DNA from: JANOYY01 sp031418035
GTDB taxonomy: Bacteria; Actinomycetota; Acidimicrobiia; Acidimicrobiales; JANYDT01
Direction of reading: 5' to 3'
Assembly: GCA_031418035.1 (NCBI GenBank)
Contig: JANOWU010000051.1
Coordinates: forward strand, 21,508-85,507
Length of the DNA stretch: 64,000 nucleotides
In this document: positions 43,182 through 52,750 of the stretch, piece by piece
Position numbering within the stretch: the stretch's first letter is position 1
Layout of the letters: every line of letters begins with the position of its first letter
The notes under the pieces: model-generated
Databases searched by the model: none
What the model was told of the DNA's origin: nothing
Seen by the model: only the letters and a program-made list of their open reading frames with translations
Program-made: the position numbers and the translations under genes

Positions 43182-44276
43182 TCAGCTGTCGACAGGTCGG
43201 GTCGCTGTGATTTCAAACTCGTAACAGATTCCATTCCTTCGGGCAGCCTCGACGACCTCCACATTGATAAAACCCGCATCCGTCAACTCTCGTTCGAGTG
43301 AGGCCGGGGTGAACATGTTGTAATGAAAGTCACCGTCGTAGTCTTGCCCACCAAACCAGACTTCGCGGAAGTCTTGATAGACCACGGTTCCGTCCGCTGC
43401 GCCAGAGATCATCGCCGCACCGTCAGGAACGACGGCCGTGAATCGACCACCTGGTTTGAGGAGCGAATGCCACGTTGGAAGGAGCACACGGCGTAGCTCC
43501 TCTTGGGGGAAGTGTTCGAGAACGTGAGCGGAATAGATCTCGGTCACGGATCCCAGTTCGAAGGGCAAATCGTCGACTTCGGCCACAACATCAATGCCCG
43601 GCAATTCCCGCCGATCGATGTTTATGTAGGAATCCATCGGCACATGGCCAGCACCGAGGTTGACGCGCAATCCCTCCTTGATCGCTTCTCGGACCTTTTC
43701 ATCATCGACAATTCTCGCTTCGGCACGAAGATCTTCGCCGGGTGAGGACCTTTTCGCACCGTATCGAAGTTCGAACATGAGCTCGCGTCGGACGAATTCA
43801 ACACGGCCTAGGAGGAATTGGATCGAGTCCGCGTGGGATTGGACCTGAGCGTGGAGCTCTACTAGCCCGGTGTGGTCGGCATCGATGCGCAGGGCGGAGT
43901 CGACAGCTGAGGCCCCAAGGCTCTGCATGCGCTCCACCTGCTCCTGCTGGACCCGAGCCAGGTTCCGAAGAGCGATCGGGGTCGACGTGACGAGATTCTC
44001 GACTCGGCCGTCGAGAGCCAACTGACGATGATTCATCACCGAGACCGCTTCGAGCAACGACGGGAGTTGGTCGTCTTGAAACGTTCTGGCGACTGCAAGC
44101 TGCGCATCGGCCAATTGCTGCGAGGCAGCCACGGCGTCGACAGACCGGTGTGAGGTTGTCACGAGTGTTTCCCGGTACTCCGGGAGTCTGTAGAGCCCAG
44201 CCAGGATCGCAATCGGTCGGCCAACTACCGGAATACCGGCCGCCCGTCGAACAATCTGCCTCAACTTCGCGTACAT
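43182..44276 (-). CDS. Helical-arm methyltransferase next to Wzm/Wzt
   Basis: The 364-residue protein has a hydrophobic or amphipathic start (GIPVVGRPIAILAGLY), then about 150 residues with heptad-like spacing and no predicted globular motif (QQLADAQLAVARTF, VQQEQVERMQSLGASAVDSA, LVELHAQVQSHADSI), and from about 205 a SAM-dependent methyltransferase: VNLGAGHVPMDSYINID, DDLPF, YSAHVLEHFP and LLKPGGRFTAVVPDG. It lies 186 bases downstream of the ABC permease on the same strand. The order of arm and methyltransferase is reversed relative to E. coli WbdD, but the combination with a CBD-bearing Wzt is similar. Confidence 0.8.
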   Translation of the reverse strand: MYAKLRQIVRRAAGIPVVGRPIAILAGLYRLPEYRETLVTTSHRSVDAVAASQQLADAQLAVARTFQDDQLPSLLEAVSVMNHRQLALDGRVENLVTSTPIALRNLARVQQEQVERMQSLGASAVDSALRIDADHTGLVELHAQVQSHADSIQFLLGRVEFVRRELMFELRYGAKRSSPGEDLRAEARIVDDEKVREAIKEGLRVNLGAGHVPMDSYINIDRRELPGIDVVAEVDDLPFELGSVTEIYSAHVLEHFPQEELRRVLLPTWHSLLKPGGRFTAVVPDGAAMISGAADGTVVYQDFREVWFGGQDYDGDFHYNMFTPASLERELTDAGFINVEVVEAARRNGICYEFEITATRPVDS

Positions 44277-44462
44277 GATGTGGATCCTCGGTGTCCTAGA
44301 TGTTGATGCCGGTGATACTCGGGGACGATTCGCGCCACCATATCCAAACGCCTCGCCTCGCCATTCCCTGCAATACGGGCAGCGTACTATTTCGTCGAAC
44401 AAAAGACGCGACCATCTGACAGGGTGACTCGAATCGAGAAACCAACAAGATGTCTCGCAGGC

Positions 44463-45386
44463 TTAAAGATCCTCGACGAACCAGGGGGAACGTCGAATGA
44501 AAAACCGATACCCCAAGAAGAACACGAGAACCGAGACGACCGTAAGCCCGGCTACTGTCGCGAGCCCTGGCAAACGTACGTCGAAAAAGATATTCCGGAA
44601 CACCTGCGCGAACCGCGCAACCGGGTTCAGTTGAAGGATTGTCCGAACGGGAAGCGCCTTGCCAAACACCGCGTAGTTCTTCGGTATGAGACTTACCGGG
44701 TACACGATCGGCGTCAGGTAAAGCCACACGAGAAAGAGCACACCTGTGATGTGTTGGATATCTCGGAAGCGGATGTTTAAAGCGGCAAAAACCAGAGCGA
44801 TCCCAGACGTAAACAACGTCAGGAGAACGACCAGATAAAGGACAATCGGGAGAAAGTGAAATACGAAATGTCCGGTAAACAGGACCAATAGTCCAAGCAC
44901 GCCGAGTTCGATCAGAAACGACACGACCAGTGCACACACCGCACCGAACACCAGGTGCTCACGTGCGAAATACACCTTCTGCATCATTGCGCTGCCACCC
45001 ATGAGCGCGCCGATGCCGGCGTTCACTCCGCCTTGAAACATGTTCCAAGGGAGGAGAGCAGCCAGCAGATTGACAACGTAAAGTCGCTGCCCACTCGGAT
45101 CGCCCGCCGGGGCAGTGACCCGAAAGACAACCACAAACACAAAGGTGTAGACGAGGGCCGTGGCGGCCGGACTGATCATTGACCAGGCCCATCCGAGTAT
45201 CGATCGACGGTACCGCGAACGAAGGTCTCGTTGAATGAAGCTAACCAATAGCTCACGGTCGATCCAGGCTCGACGAAGTGACTTTCGGACGGTCGGTCGA
45301 ACGTTGAGAATTCGTTCTTTCTGAGACTGTGCGGCAGTCGCAACCGAGGTGTCTGGACTACTTCCGACAACGTGGTTCACGGTCAT
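44463..45386 (-). CDS. ABC-2 polysaccharide export permease (Wzm/TagG-like)
   Basis: The 307-residue inner-membrane permease has a cytosolic N-terminus, a DLRSRYRRSILGWAWSMISP coupling segment and six likely transmembrane helices, with the conserved LNIRFRDIQHITGVLF and LTPIVYPVSLIP loops of the Wzm/TagG family. The ATG at 45386 overlaps the ATPase stop (ATGA). With the ATPase it would move lipid-linked glycan across the membrane. In actinobacteria the same family exports galactan and other wall polymers. Confidence 0.93.
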   Translation of the reverse strand: MTVNHVVGSSPDTSVATAAQSQKERILNVRPTVRKSLRRAWIDRELLVSFIQRDLRSRYRRSILGWAWSMISPAATALVYTFVFVVVFRVTAPAGDPSGQRLYVVNLLAALLPWNMFQGGVNAGIGALMGGSAMMQKVYFAREHLVFGAVCALVVSFLIELGVLGLLVLFTGHFVFHFLPIVLYLVVLLTLFTSGIALVFAALNIRFRDIQHITGVLFLVWLYLTPIVYPVSLIPKNYAVFGKALPVRTILQLNPVARFAQVFRNIFFDVRLPGLATVAGLTVVSVLVFFLGYRFFIRRSPWFVEDL

Positions 45387-46564
45387 GTAATGGTCCAATC
45401 GCCAGCAAGTTCAATCAGCCCGAGTCGTTCGACATGTTCGGAGCCGGGGGCGACTTCAAACCGACAGTTGCGCTCTGAAGCATCGATGACAACCTGAGAA
45501 GCCTGGTCCACGAGCGCAACAGATACTTCATAGTCTGCGGGGAGCAGTTGGCAGTGAGGAACGGCGAGGCGTAGCGAGGTACGGCCAACCGGAATCTGCA
45601 GTCGTGGGGCCATCGCTCGCGTGTTTGCGCCTGCGACGAGCACTCCATCCGTGCGATACAGGGAGTAGCTCAACACGGGGTTGTCAATCGGAGAAACCGC
45701 ATCAATAGCGAAATCGAGGAAGAAGGGCGTCCCCGTGCGAGGCGAGGGCGATTCGCTGCCGGTTGTAACGGTGACATTCACCCGAGCGGCTCCAGTCCCG
45801 TTTCGAAAGCGACCCGATTCGTCGATCAGACCAGTTGGGTGCACCGACGTGATGTACTGATCGACGACGTCAGCCGTTTTGCCGATCGCACGAAGCTGAC
45901 CGTGATCGATCCACGCAGCCGTATCGCACAGTTGTTGCACGGACCCTAGGGAGTGACTTACCAACACGACTGTTCTGCCTCCGGCCCGAAGTTGCGCAAT
46001 CTTCTCGGCAGACTTTCGTTGAAAACCTTCGTCGCCCACCGAAAGCACTTCATCGAGCAACAAGACATCAGGATCCACGTTGACTGCCACCGCGAAAGCA
46101 AGGCGCGCATACATTCCCGACGAGTACGTCTTCACAGGTGAGTCGATAAACGACTCGATTCCAGCGAATTCAACAATTTCTGACAGCCGCTCCCGAAGGA
46201 CCTTTCGCGAAAGACCGAGGATGGCGCCATTCACAAACACGTTCTCGCGACCCGTGAGCTCGGGGTGAAACCCCGCGCCCAATTCCAGCAGCGCGCTTAC
46301 CCGTCCGTGCACTTCGATTCTCCCTCGATCTGGAACGAGAATTTGCGACAGCAACTTGAGGGTCGTCGATTTCCCAGCCCCGTTCCCACCAATGATCCCG
46401 AAGGTCGAGCCTTCCGGTACGGAAAACGAAATGTCACGCAGGGCCCAGAACTCCTCGAAACGCAGTCGACGCCTCCGAAGTAGCGTCTGCTTGAGGGCTT
46501 GATTTCTCTCCGAGTAGATTCGAAACGCCTTCGAAACGTTGTCGACGACAATGGAATCGCTCAT
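45383..46564 (-). CDS. Polysaccharide ABC transporter ATPase with C-terminal carbohydrate-binding-like domain (Wzt-like)
   Basis: The 393-residue protein has a full ABC domain: Walker A GGNGAGKST (59-67), signature YSSGM (147-151), Walker B VLLLDEVLSVGD (167-178) and switch His in VLVSHSLGSV. From about 255 a beta-sandwich extension (VNVTVTTGSESPSPRTG, FFLDFAIDAVSPID, YEVSVALVDQASQVVID) matches the Wzt C-terminal domain that reads the finished end of the O-polysaccharide. TagH-type exporters lack this domain. It is the first gene of the minus-strand unit of eight genes. Confidence 0.92.
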   Translation of the reverse strand: MSDSIVVDNVSKAFRIYSERNQALKQTLLRRRRLRFEEFWALRDISFSVPEGSTFGIIGGNGAGKSTTLKLLSQILVPDRGRIEVHGRVSALLELGAGFHPELTGRENVFVNGAILGLSRKVLRERLSEIVEFAGIESFIDSPVKTYSSGMYARLAFAVAVNVDPDVLLLDEVLSVGDEGFQRKSAEKIAQLRAGGRTVVLVSHSLGSVQQLCDTAAWIDHGQLRAIGKTADVVDQYITSVHPTGLIDESGRFRNGTGAARVNVTVTTGSESPSPRTGTPFFLDFAIDAVSPIDNPVLSYSLYRTDGVLVAGANTRAMAPRLQIPVGRTSLRLAVPHCQLLPADYEVSVALVDQASQVVIDASERNCRFEVAPGSEHVERLGLIELAGDWTIT

Positions 46565-46765
46565 TCGCCCGCACCGCGCAGACCACTTCGAAACGATCCG
46601 CGGCTGATTGCGCTCCTCCATCGTCGAGGGATGGACACGGTTCGAATGACAGAGCGGGACGGGTTCATGGTGATTACTCCGCGACGGAGATGAAATGCTA
46701 CCGGCCTTCGCTCCCTTGAACGCGCATCCCACTGGCCGCCGAAGCCTCGCGGCAGAATCGATCTC

Positions 46766-48499
46766 GTGAAGTATTCCATCATCTGGCTCGACGAATGGCG
46801 TGACGGCGATAGTGCGAGATCGCTGATCACCGACGACGCCGAGCACCTGATCTTCGCCGATCGAGATATCGAGCTGAATCAGTCAATCATCGACTTACTT
46901 CTTTCCCCTCTTCAGTCCTCCCTTGCGGCGACGTCGAGTCCGTTGCCGAACGACAGCGCTTCGACGGTTCGGGTACACACACCGCTACCGCTTCCCGCAC
47001 CCGCCCTCGAGTACCCGAATCCACGTTTGGTTGCCGTATCGAAAGATTGTCTACGCCTCGTTTCCCCATCGAGGCCCTTGTCGTGGCACGCCTGGATCGA
47101 TGCCGTTGTCAATCGGACCATGGCCTTGGGCTTCTCGCACCTGGGAGCACCCGGACTCGCGCTACGCGGTGCGAAACCGCCTCTGGCGAGTGACCCGTAC
47201 TTCGAGACGCATCTGCTGGCAAGCGATGTCGCCTTTCGACCGGTTACTGTCGCCATCGACGGATCTTGTCTGCTCCAACACCCGACGACCGGCACACATC
47301 ATCTCATCCTGCAACTGACAAAGGCATTAGCCCAGCAACTTCCAGCTATAGCGATCACCGTCGTTGCACCCAAGGTTGCCTACGCGTACTTGAACCGATT
47401 CTTCGAGATACACAGCAACGTGGAGGTGTGCGACAAGAGCCAATTCGGCGACCGCGTCGCGGACATCTGTTACCGGCCTTATCAGATGTACACGGTGAAA
47501 GAACTACTTTGGTGTCGGCGTCATTCACGCCGATTCATGATTTCCCAGCTTGACATGATTTCATTCAATAACGCGAGTTACTACCCGCGTAGATCGCTCT
47601 TCCACGAAATTCGAAATCTCACCAGAGCCACACTCCGCATGGCCGATGGTGTCACGTTTATCTCCAGATTCGGCATACAGTCGACCACTGCACACATCGG
47701 TGGAATCGACCCTGAGCGTATCTTTCTGGTGCCATGTGGGACGGACCACGTTCAAGCGACCGGATTCGCGACGAAAACTTCGGTTACGGAATCCGAACCG
47801 TTCGTTCTTTGCCTTTCAGGAACGTTCGCCCACAAAAACCGGCCTTTTGCCACGAACGTCTTCGGTGAACTTCGTAAACAGGGTTATCGAGGAAAACTCC
47901 TCTTGGTCGGCTCAACGCCGTATTACGGTGCGGCAGAGGAACTTGAACGAGAGGCTCAGTCGGCGTTGAGCCAGGATGCACTCGAGAACATTCGCGAACT
48001 CGGAGTGGTGTCAGAGGCGACGAAGTGGGCCCTTCTCTCATCGGCCGATGCAGTCTTGTACCCGTCGATCGTCGAAGGTTTCGGATTAGTCCCCTTCGAA
48101 GCTGCACAAATGGGCACTCCGACCTTGACGCACCGAAGCTCCGCACTCGAGGAGATTCTCGGTGACGCGCAACAACAAACGACGTGGGACGCACCACGTT
48201 GGGCTGACACGATCATGTCGTGGCTGAACGATTCCGAACTCGCCCAACGACAGGTCGATGCGATCCAACGCGCCGGTCGCCTTCTGACATGGAACCGCTC
48301 CGCCCAAGAGCTCGTTCGGGCCATTCATGCAACACTGCAGATGCCGCGGTCGATGCCAAAAGTTGGGGTTTCGGAGGGGCCGAGAAGCGTTCAGTATCCG
48401 ACATTGCGCGACAACGCGAAGATCGCGAATCGTGCTGTTCGATTCGCCCGCCGGGCCTTTTCGTATATGCGGAGGCGGGTTAGCGCTTTGACCCATTGA
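46766..48499 (+). CDS. Glycosyltransferase family 4 with N-terminal extension
   Basis: The 577-residue protein has a C-terminal GT-B domain: VTVAIDGSCLLQHPTTGTHH near 157-176, FVLCLSGTFAHKNRPFA, GKLLLVGSTPYYG and VLYPSIVEGFGLVPFEAAQM (E-x7-E). The first 150 residues are unusual and resemble a reduced GT2 module (LIFADRDIELNQSIIDLLL, then HLGAPGLALRG). A basic amphipathic C-terminus (RFARRAFSYMRRRVSAL) may attach it to the membrane. It diverges from the Wzt gene across 201 bases and its end overlaps gmd by 20 bases. Confidence 0.82.
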   Translation: MKYSIIWLDEWRDGDSARSLITDDAEHLIFADRDIELNQSIIDLLLSPLQSSLAATSSPLPNDSASTVRVHTPLPLPAPALEYPNPRLVAVSKDCLRLVSPSRPLSWHAWIDAVVNRTMALGFSHLGAPGLALRGAKPPLASDPYFETHLLASDVAFRPVTVAIDGSCLLQHPTTGTHHLILQLTKALAQQLPAIAITVVAPKVAYAYLNRFFEIHSNVEVCDKSQFGDRVADICYRPYQMYTVKELLWCRRHSRRFMISQLDMISFNNASYYPRRSLFHEIRNLTRATLRMADGVTFISRFGIQSTTAHIGGIDPERIFLVPCGTDHVQATGFATKTSVTESEPFVLCLSGTFAHKNRPFATNVFGELRKQGYRGKLLLVGSTPYYGAAEELEREAQSALSQDALENIRELGVVSEATKWALLSSADAVLYPSIVEGFGLVPFEAAQMGTPTLTHRSSALEEILGDAQQQTTWDAPRWADTIMSWLNDSELAQRQVDAIQRAGRLLTWNRSAQELVRAIHATLQMPRSMPKVGVSEGPRSVQYPTLRDNAKIANRAVRFARRAFSYMRRRVSALTH

Positions 48500-49451
48500 C
48501 GAGTTCGACGTCGGATCGGACCATCATCTCGACAAGTTCAGCGAACCCGACCTCGGGCTTCCATCCGAGAATCTTCGTCGCCTTCGCGGGGTCGCCGATC
48601 AACAGATCGACCTCGGCAGGACGCATGAAGCGCTCGTCGAGCACGACATGGTCTTCCCATTTGAGTCCGACGCTGGCGAAGGCAATCTCGCAAAACTCGC
48701 GCACCGAGTGTGTTTCGTTCGTTGCGATGACAAAATCATCAGGCGTGTCGGCTTGAAGCATCAGGTGCATCGCTCGCACATAGTCGCCGGCAAAGCCCCA
48801 GTCTCGTCGTGCGTCAAGGTTTCCCAACGCAAGTTCACGTTGTAGCCCGGCAGCGATTCTGGCCACCGCGTGAGTGATCTTGCGGGTCACGAACTCCAGT
48901 CCTCGACGAGGTGACTCGTGGTTGAACAAGATGCCTGAGGAGGCGTGCAGGTCATAGCTTTCGCGGTAGTTGACCGTGATCCAATGCCCGTACACCTTGG
49001 CGACTCCGTAGGGACTTCTCGGATAGAACGGGGTCGTCTCAACCTGCGGGACTTCTTGGACCTTTCCGAACATCTCCGATGAAGACGCCTGGTAAAACCG
49101 GATCGACGGATCAACTGCTCGAATTGCGTCGAGAACTCGCGTTACACCCAGGGCCGTTACGTCGCCGGTGAACACGGGTTGCAGCCACGACGTCTGCACG
49201 AACGATTGGGCAGCCAGGTTGTACACCTCGCTCGGGCGGGCCGCGACCAGCGCGGCATGCAGCGACGTTTGGTCGAGCAGGTCCGCCTGCAACAGTTCGA
49301 TCTGATCCTGGATGTGCGAGATCCGTTCAAATGAAATGGTTGACGATCGCCGAACAAGCCCTTGCACTCGATACCCAAGGCCGAGAAGGTGCTCCGCCAA
49401 ATAGGAACCATCTTGGCCCGTGATTCCAGTGATAAGCGCTGTGGGTTGCAT
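48480..49451 (-). CDS. gmd: GDP-mannose 4,6-dehydratase
   Basis: Converts GDP-D-mannose to GDP-4-keto-6-deoxy-mannose. The 323-residue extended SDR has GITGQDGSYLAEHLL at 9-23, SSSEMFG with Glu126, and Tyr148/Lys152 in SPYGVAK; NHESPRRGLEFVTRK is characteristic of GMD. No fucose synthase or rhamnose reductase gene lies nearby, so the product may go to GDP-rhamnose, fucose or an amino sugar through enzymes encoded elsewhere. It indicates a 6-deoxyhexose in the exported glycan. Confidence 0.95.
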   Translation of the reverse strand: MQPTALITGITGQDGSYLAEHLLGLGYRVQGLVRRSSTISFERISHIQDQIELLQADLLDQTSLHAALVAARPSEVYNLAAQSFVQTSWLQPVFTGDVTALGVTRVLDAIRAVDPSIRFYQASSSEMFGKVQEVPQVETTPFYPRSPYGVAKVYGHWITVNYRESYDLHASSGILFNHESPRRGLEFVTRKITHAVARIAAGLQRELALGNLDARRDWGFAGDYVRAMHLMLQADTPDDFVIATNETHSVREFCEIAFASVGLKWEDHVVLDERFMRPAEVDLLIGDPAKATKILGWKPEVGFAELVEMMVRSDVELVNGSKR

Positions 49452-49516
49452 TCACCCAGTCTTATCGATTGCGACCCCCGTCTTGAGCATTTCCCGAGAA
49501 ACGAGCTCCAAGTTGA

Positions 49517-50692
49517 CTATCTCGTATAGCCGAGAAGGTCGATCACGCCGTTGCTCGAACCGGTGGTGAACGCAGCGCGAACCCGGTACCTGAGAGCGGA
49601 GCTCAACGGCACGAAGGTTGTGCTGGCGATCTGCATACCGGCAGACCAGTAACAGTTGATCGTCCCCGGGTTGGCTGTCCCGTCCTTGAACGCGGTGAGA
49701 TATCCGTCCGATGTCGTTTCGAAAGCCTGCATCGAGATGATGGCGGCCGTAGCGCCAGCAGGCAGAACGCCGGTCATGTCAAACACCGCTTCCCATCCGC
49801 TGGCCAGACGACCCTTTGGACCGGCAGCGGACTGAGATGGTCGACTGTCGAACGTGCGCACCGGAGTCGAGAGGAAGTGGATAGTGCCCGCAGCTCCAGG
49901 TCCGGCAATCTTTTGGAACCGCCCAGGATAATCGGGCGCGCCCAGCGTTCCCTTCACACCGGCCACGACGCACACGTAGGTGTCACCGGAGGCTGTCGTG
50001 AACAAATCGCCGATTGCGTAAACACCAGACGTCGGCACGCCAGTTGACCCAACGGTGTGCGGAGTCATACCAATGCGTCCAACGCCGCCGGCGTACACGT
50101 CGTAGCCCGAATTCGACACACCGTACACGCCATACCCTGCGTCGGATCGACCAAGGACACCTGCACCGCCAGGCCCATCGGATTGACCGGAAACGCCAGC
50201 TGCATTTCGACCGCCAACGCCGCGAAGTCCTGCATCGTCGATCGGCAACGAGGTATCGGGCACACCTGTGGTGTTCGTAACCTGCGTGGTGGCGGTTCCC
50301 GTCGTGGAAGTTCCTTGCCGTACATCGTCGCCGTTTGCTGCAGCGGCGGGCGATGCTGCTGCGATTGTCGCTACCGCGGCACCGATCGAAGCTTTTCCGG
50401 CGAGCCGAAGAAAGGAACGTCGATTCGTGCTTGCGACTTCCGTGGAGCTGTCCGCCGATTGGGGGGCCGACGCCGAGGTCATCGATGGTGAAGCGACAGT
50501 TTGTGCACCAATCGTTGAGGATTGATTGTTCGTGCCCTCACCACCCTCAAAGGAGGCAAGGCGCTGCTCAAGCCGCGCTACCCGCTCCAAGAGCGCAGAA
50601 AGTTGCGCTACGTCGGATTGCGATTCGAAGGAGCGATCTGGATCGTTTACACCCGTATTCGCCGTCGACAGAGATTCAAATTCAGCCATCAC
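49517..50692 (-). CDS. Tat-exported protein with cytosolic helical leader
   Basis: The 391-residue protein has a 90-residue N-terminal part with a short coiled segment (LSALLERVARLEQRLASFEG, 31-50), then a twin-arginine signal RRSFLRLAGKASIGAAVAT (91-109) and cleavage near AAAAN at 119. The mature part has Gly-rich, pentapeptide-like turns (GVGGRNAAGVSGQSDGPGG, GVLGRSDAGYGVYGVSNSG) and a C-terminal beta domain ending GVIDLLGYTR. Related proteins occur in actinobacterial surface loci. It is divergent from the GT2 gene, 145 bases away. Function unknown. Confidence 0.78.
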   Translation of the reverse strand: MMAEFESLSTANTGVNDPDRSFESQSDVAQLSALLERVARLEQRLASFEGGEGTNNQSSTIGAQTVASPSMTSASAPQSADSSTEVASTNRRSFLRLAGKASIGAAVATIAAASPAAAANGDDVRQGTSTTGTATTQVTNTTGVPDTSLPIDDAGLRGVGGRNAAGVSGQSDGPGGAGVLGRSDAGYGVYGVSNSGYDVYAGGVGRIGMTPHTVGSTGVPTSGVYAIGDLFTTASGDTYVCVVAGVKGTLGAPDYPGRFQKIAGPGAAGTIHFLSTPVRTFDSRPSQSAAGPKGRLASGWEAVFDMTGVLPAGATAAIISMQAFETTSDGYLTAFKDGTANPGTINCYWSAGMQIASTTFVPLSSALRYRVRAAFTTGSSNGVIDLLGYTR

Positions 50693-50837
50693 AAATGCTT
50701 AATTCACGGAAGCCCCGAAAGCAATAGCGATATACGACGCTTCGTCGACGCGGAGCCGACATCTACGTTGGCCCTGCGTGCCTACGGACGTCCACCAACG
50801 CGGCCTAGCCTGGGTTTCAATGATCCCCGAGAGGCAA

Positions 50838-51704
50838 ATGACCATCGAGATTTGCATCGTCGGTTACGAGAGCGGCCACTACGCGCCGTTCTGGGTCGAC
50901 GCCGCACAGCGAACTGGCGCGTCGCTGGCTCTTGCCGACAACGCTCCAGGCTCCTCGTCCGTCTCGGCGCTCGAGTCACTCCCCGAACATTCGATTCCAA
51001 CCCGAACGCTTCGTCTGCCCCACAATCCCGGGTTCGGCGCCGCCTGCAACCGACTGGCCGAGACTTCGAACGCTGAGTGGCTCATGTTCCTCAACCCCGA
51101 CGCGAACATCGTCTCGTTCGATCGCACATCATTGCAGCGTCGCACGATTCTCGGCGCCCGTCAGCGAAACCTGGAGGGCCGACCGATCCACTGCGCAGGG
51201 CGTCGTTACGGAATCGCTGAGGAAATTGCGCATTCGTGGCTTCGATACAAGCCCCGAGACCCGGTCGGTTCGGGGTACGTGAGCGGCGGGGCGATGATTG
51301 TAGAGCGGACCGTCTTCAGCGAGATCGGAGGTTTCGACGAGAAATTCTTCCTCTTTTACGAAGACATCGACTTTTGTCTTCGTGCGTCGAAGTTGGGTAT
51401 TGCTGTGCGGGTGGAACCCTCTTGGGACGTCGTCCACGAATTAGGACATGCAACGCGACGCAATTGGGATTTTGCACTGACGCAAAGTTATCTCTCGGGC
51501 CGGTATTTTCACCAAAAACATGGTCACCTCATTCCCTGCTACGACGCGTACGTTTCTCTGGATTCGATTGCCCGCTGGGGACTTTCGTCCGTGCGCGGTA
51601 ATCGCACGAAGGCGAGTGCCTACAAACGGCTCGCCGGGCTCGCGGGTCGATCGCTCAGGGGTCGTAGCCCGGTCGCGATTGAGCGAACAACGTTGGACGG
51701 GTGA
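50838..51704 (+). CDS. Glycosyltransferase family 2, rhamnosyltransferase-like
   Basis: The 288-residue GT-A protein has EICIVGYESGHY at the start, HNPGFGAACNRL (nucleotide site, usual in rhamnosyl- and galactofuranosyl-type GT2s), FLNPDANI as metal site and YVSGGAMIVERTVFSEIGGF with FLFYEDIDFCLR, containing the ED catalytic motif. The start at 50838 has GAGAGG upstream; ATGs 18 and 60 bases earlier are alternatives. It overlaps the next gene (GTGA). Confidence 0.87.
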   Translation: MTIEICIVGYESGHYAPFWVDAAQRTGASLALADNAPGSSSVSALESLPEHSIPTRTLRLPHNPGFGAACNRLAETSNAEWLMFLNPDANIVSFDRTSLQRRTILGARQRNLEGRPIHCAGRRYGIAEEIAHSWLRYKPRDPVGSGYVSGGAMIVERTVFSEIGGFDEKFFLFYEDIDFCLRASKLGIAVRVEPSWDVVHELGHATRRNWDFALTQSYLSGRYFHQKHGHLIPCYDAYVSLDSIARWGLSSVRGNRTKASAYKRLAGLAGRSLRGRSPVAIERTTLDG

Positions 51705-52738
51705 AGATGCGCACCCACTCGCTTGTCACCGTCACCCCGTACACGCGCCGCGACGCCAGCAGCCGCGCGCGCGTCTTTCAATGGCTCGAGCACACGGGGA
51801 TCACTGCGTTGTCGTTCGTCACCGGCGAAATCTCACACCCCGAGCGACTGTATGAGGCATGGTCGGCAGTGCGGCACTCCACCGCCCCCCTGCTCCTCGC
51901 TCGGCATGCCCATCCGCTCGGGCAGGGGTTTCCGGAGCGACACCTGCTACAACGCTCTGGACTCGGCGTGTACGACCTCGACGACGGCCTGCCATTCGAC
52001 GACGGCCGCCTCCCGTTGCATGGGAAGTGGTGGAAGCCGCTCTTTGCAAAGTCACGGATCGCTCATCGGGCCGCACTCGGTGCTCATCGAGTCATCGCTG
52101 GAAACGAACGCCTCGCCGAGTGGGCGAGTCGGCACTGCAGAGACGTGGTGCAGATCCCTACGTGCGTCGAGCCGGATGACTACGTCGCCAAACAGGTTTA
52201 CGGGATCGCCGAGGAGCCTGTCGTCGGCTGGATTGGTTCACCAGCAACGGAACCGCACCTCTTCGGTGTCGCCAGCGCCTTGAGGCAAGCCCAGGCGGAG
52301 TTTCCTTTTCGACTCGAAATCGTTTCGGCTGGCGACGCAACGCTACCTGCCGAAATCGCCCCTTTTACTGTCCGACGGCAGTGGACCCCTGAATTGGAAC
52401 GCACCGTCTTGCGTGAGTGGGACCTTGGCATCATGCCGCTTCCAAACCTGCCCTACGAGGCTTCTAAGTGCGCATACAAGTTGCTCCAGTATGGCGCGAG
52501 CGGACTCCCGATGGTCGGCTCCCCCGTCGGGGCAAGCCAACTTTTCCTGACGCAGGTCAATGCGCAGATGCCGCAGACCGAAAACGAATGGGTTGGCTCG
52601 ATCCTCGACGTGCTTCGCGCTGACGCCACCGAACGCGAGTCGGTTGGTCTGCGAGGCAAACGCGTTGTCAGCGAGAGTTACTCGTACAAAGCGTGGGAGT
52701 CGTCGTGGCGACGCGCGGTTGGTTTCGATTTGTCGTAA
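51701..52738 (+). CDS. Glycosyltransferase, GT-B fold
   Basis: The 345-residue protein starts with GTG overlapping the GT2 stop. It has a GT-B signature VTPYTRRDASSRARVFQW at the N-terminus, VVGWIGSPATEPHLFGVASA as donor-domain start and LGIMPLPNLPYEASKCAYKL near the catalytic cleft, with QYGASGLPMVGSPVGASQ after it. It lacks a textbook E-x7-E but matches GT4-like enzymes of EPS loci. Confidence 0.8.
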   Translation: MKMRTHSLVTVTPYTRRDASSRARVFQWLEHTGITALSFVTGEISHPERLYEAWSAVRHSTAPLLLARHAHPLGQGFPERHLLQRSGLGVYDLDDGLPFDDGRLPLHGKWWKPLFAKSRIAHRAALGAHRVIAGNERLAEWASRHCRDVVQIPTCVEPDDYVAKQVYGIAEEPVVGWIGSPATEPHLFGVASALRQAQAEFPFRLEIVSAGDATLPAEIAPFTVRRQWTPELERTVLREWDLGIMPLPNLPYEASKCAYKLLQYGASGLPMVGSPVGASQLFLTQVNAQMPQTENEWVGSILDVLRADATERESVGLRGKRVVSESYSYKAWESSWRRAVGFDLS

Positions 52739-52750
52739 AAGTGCGCGTCG

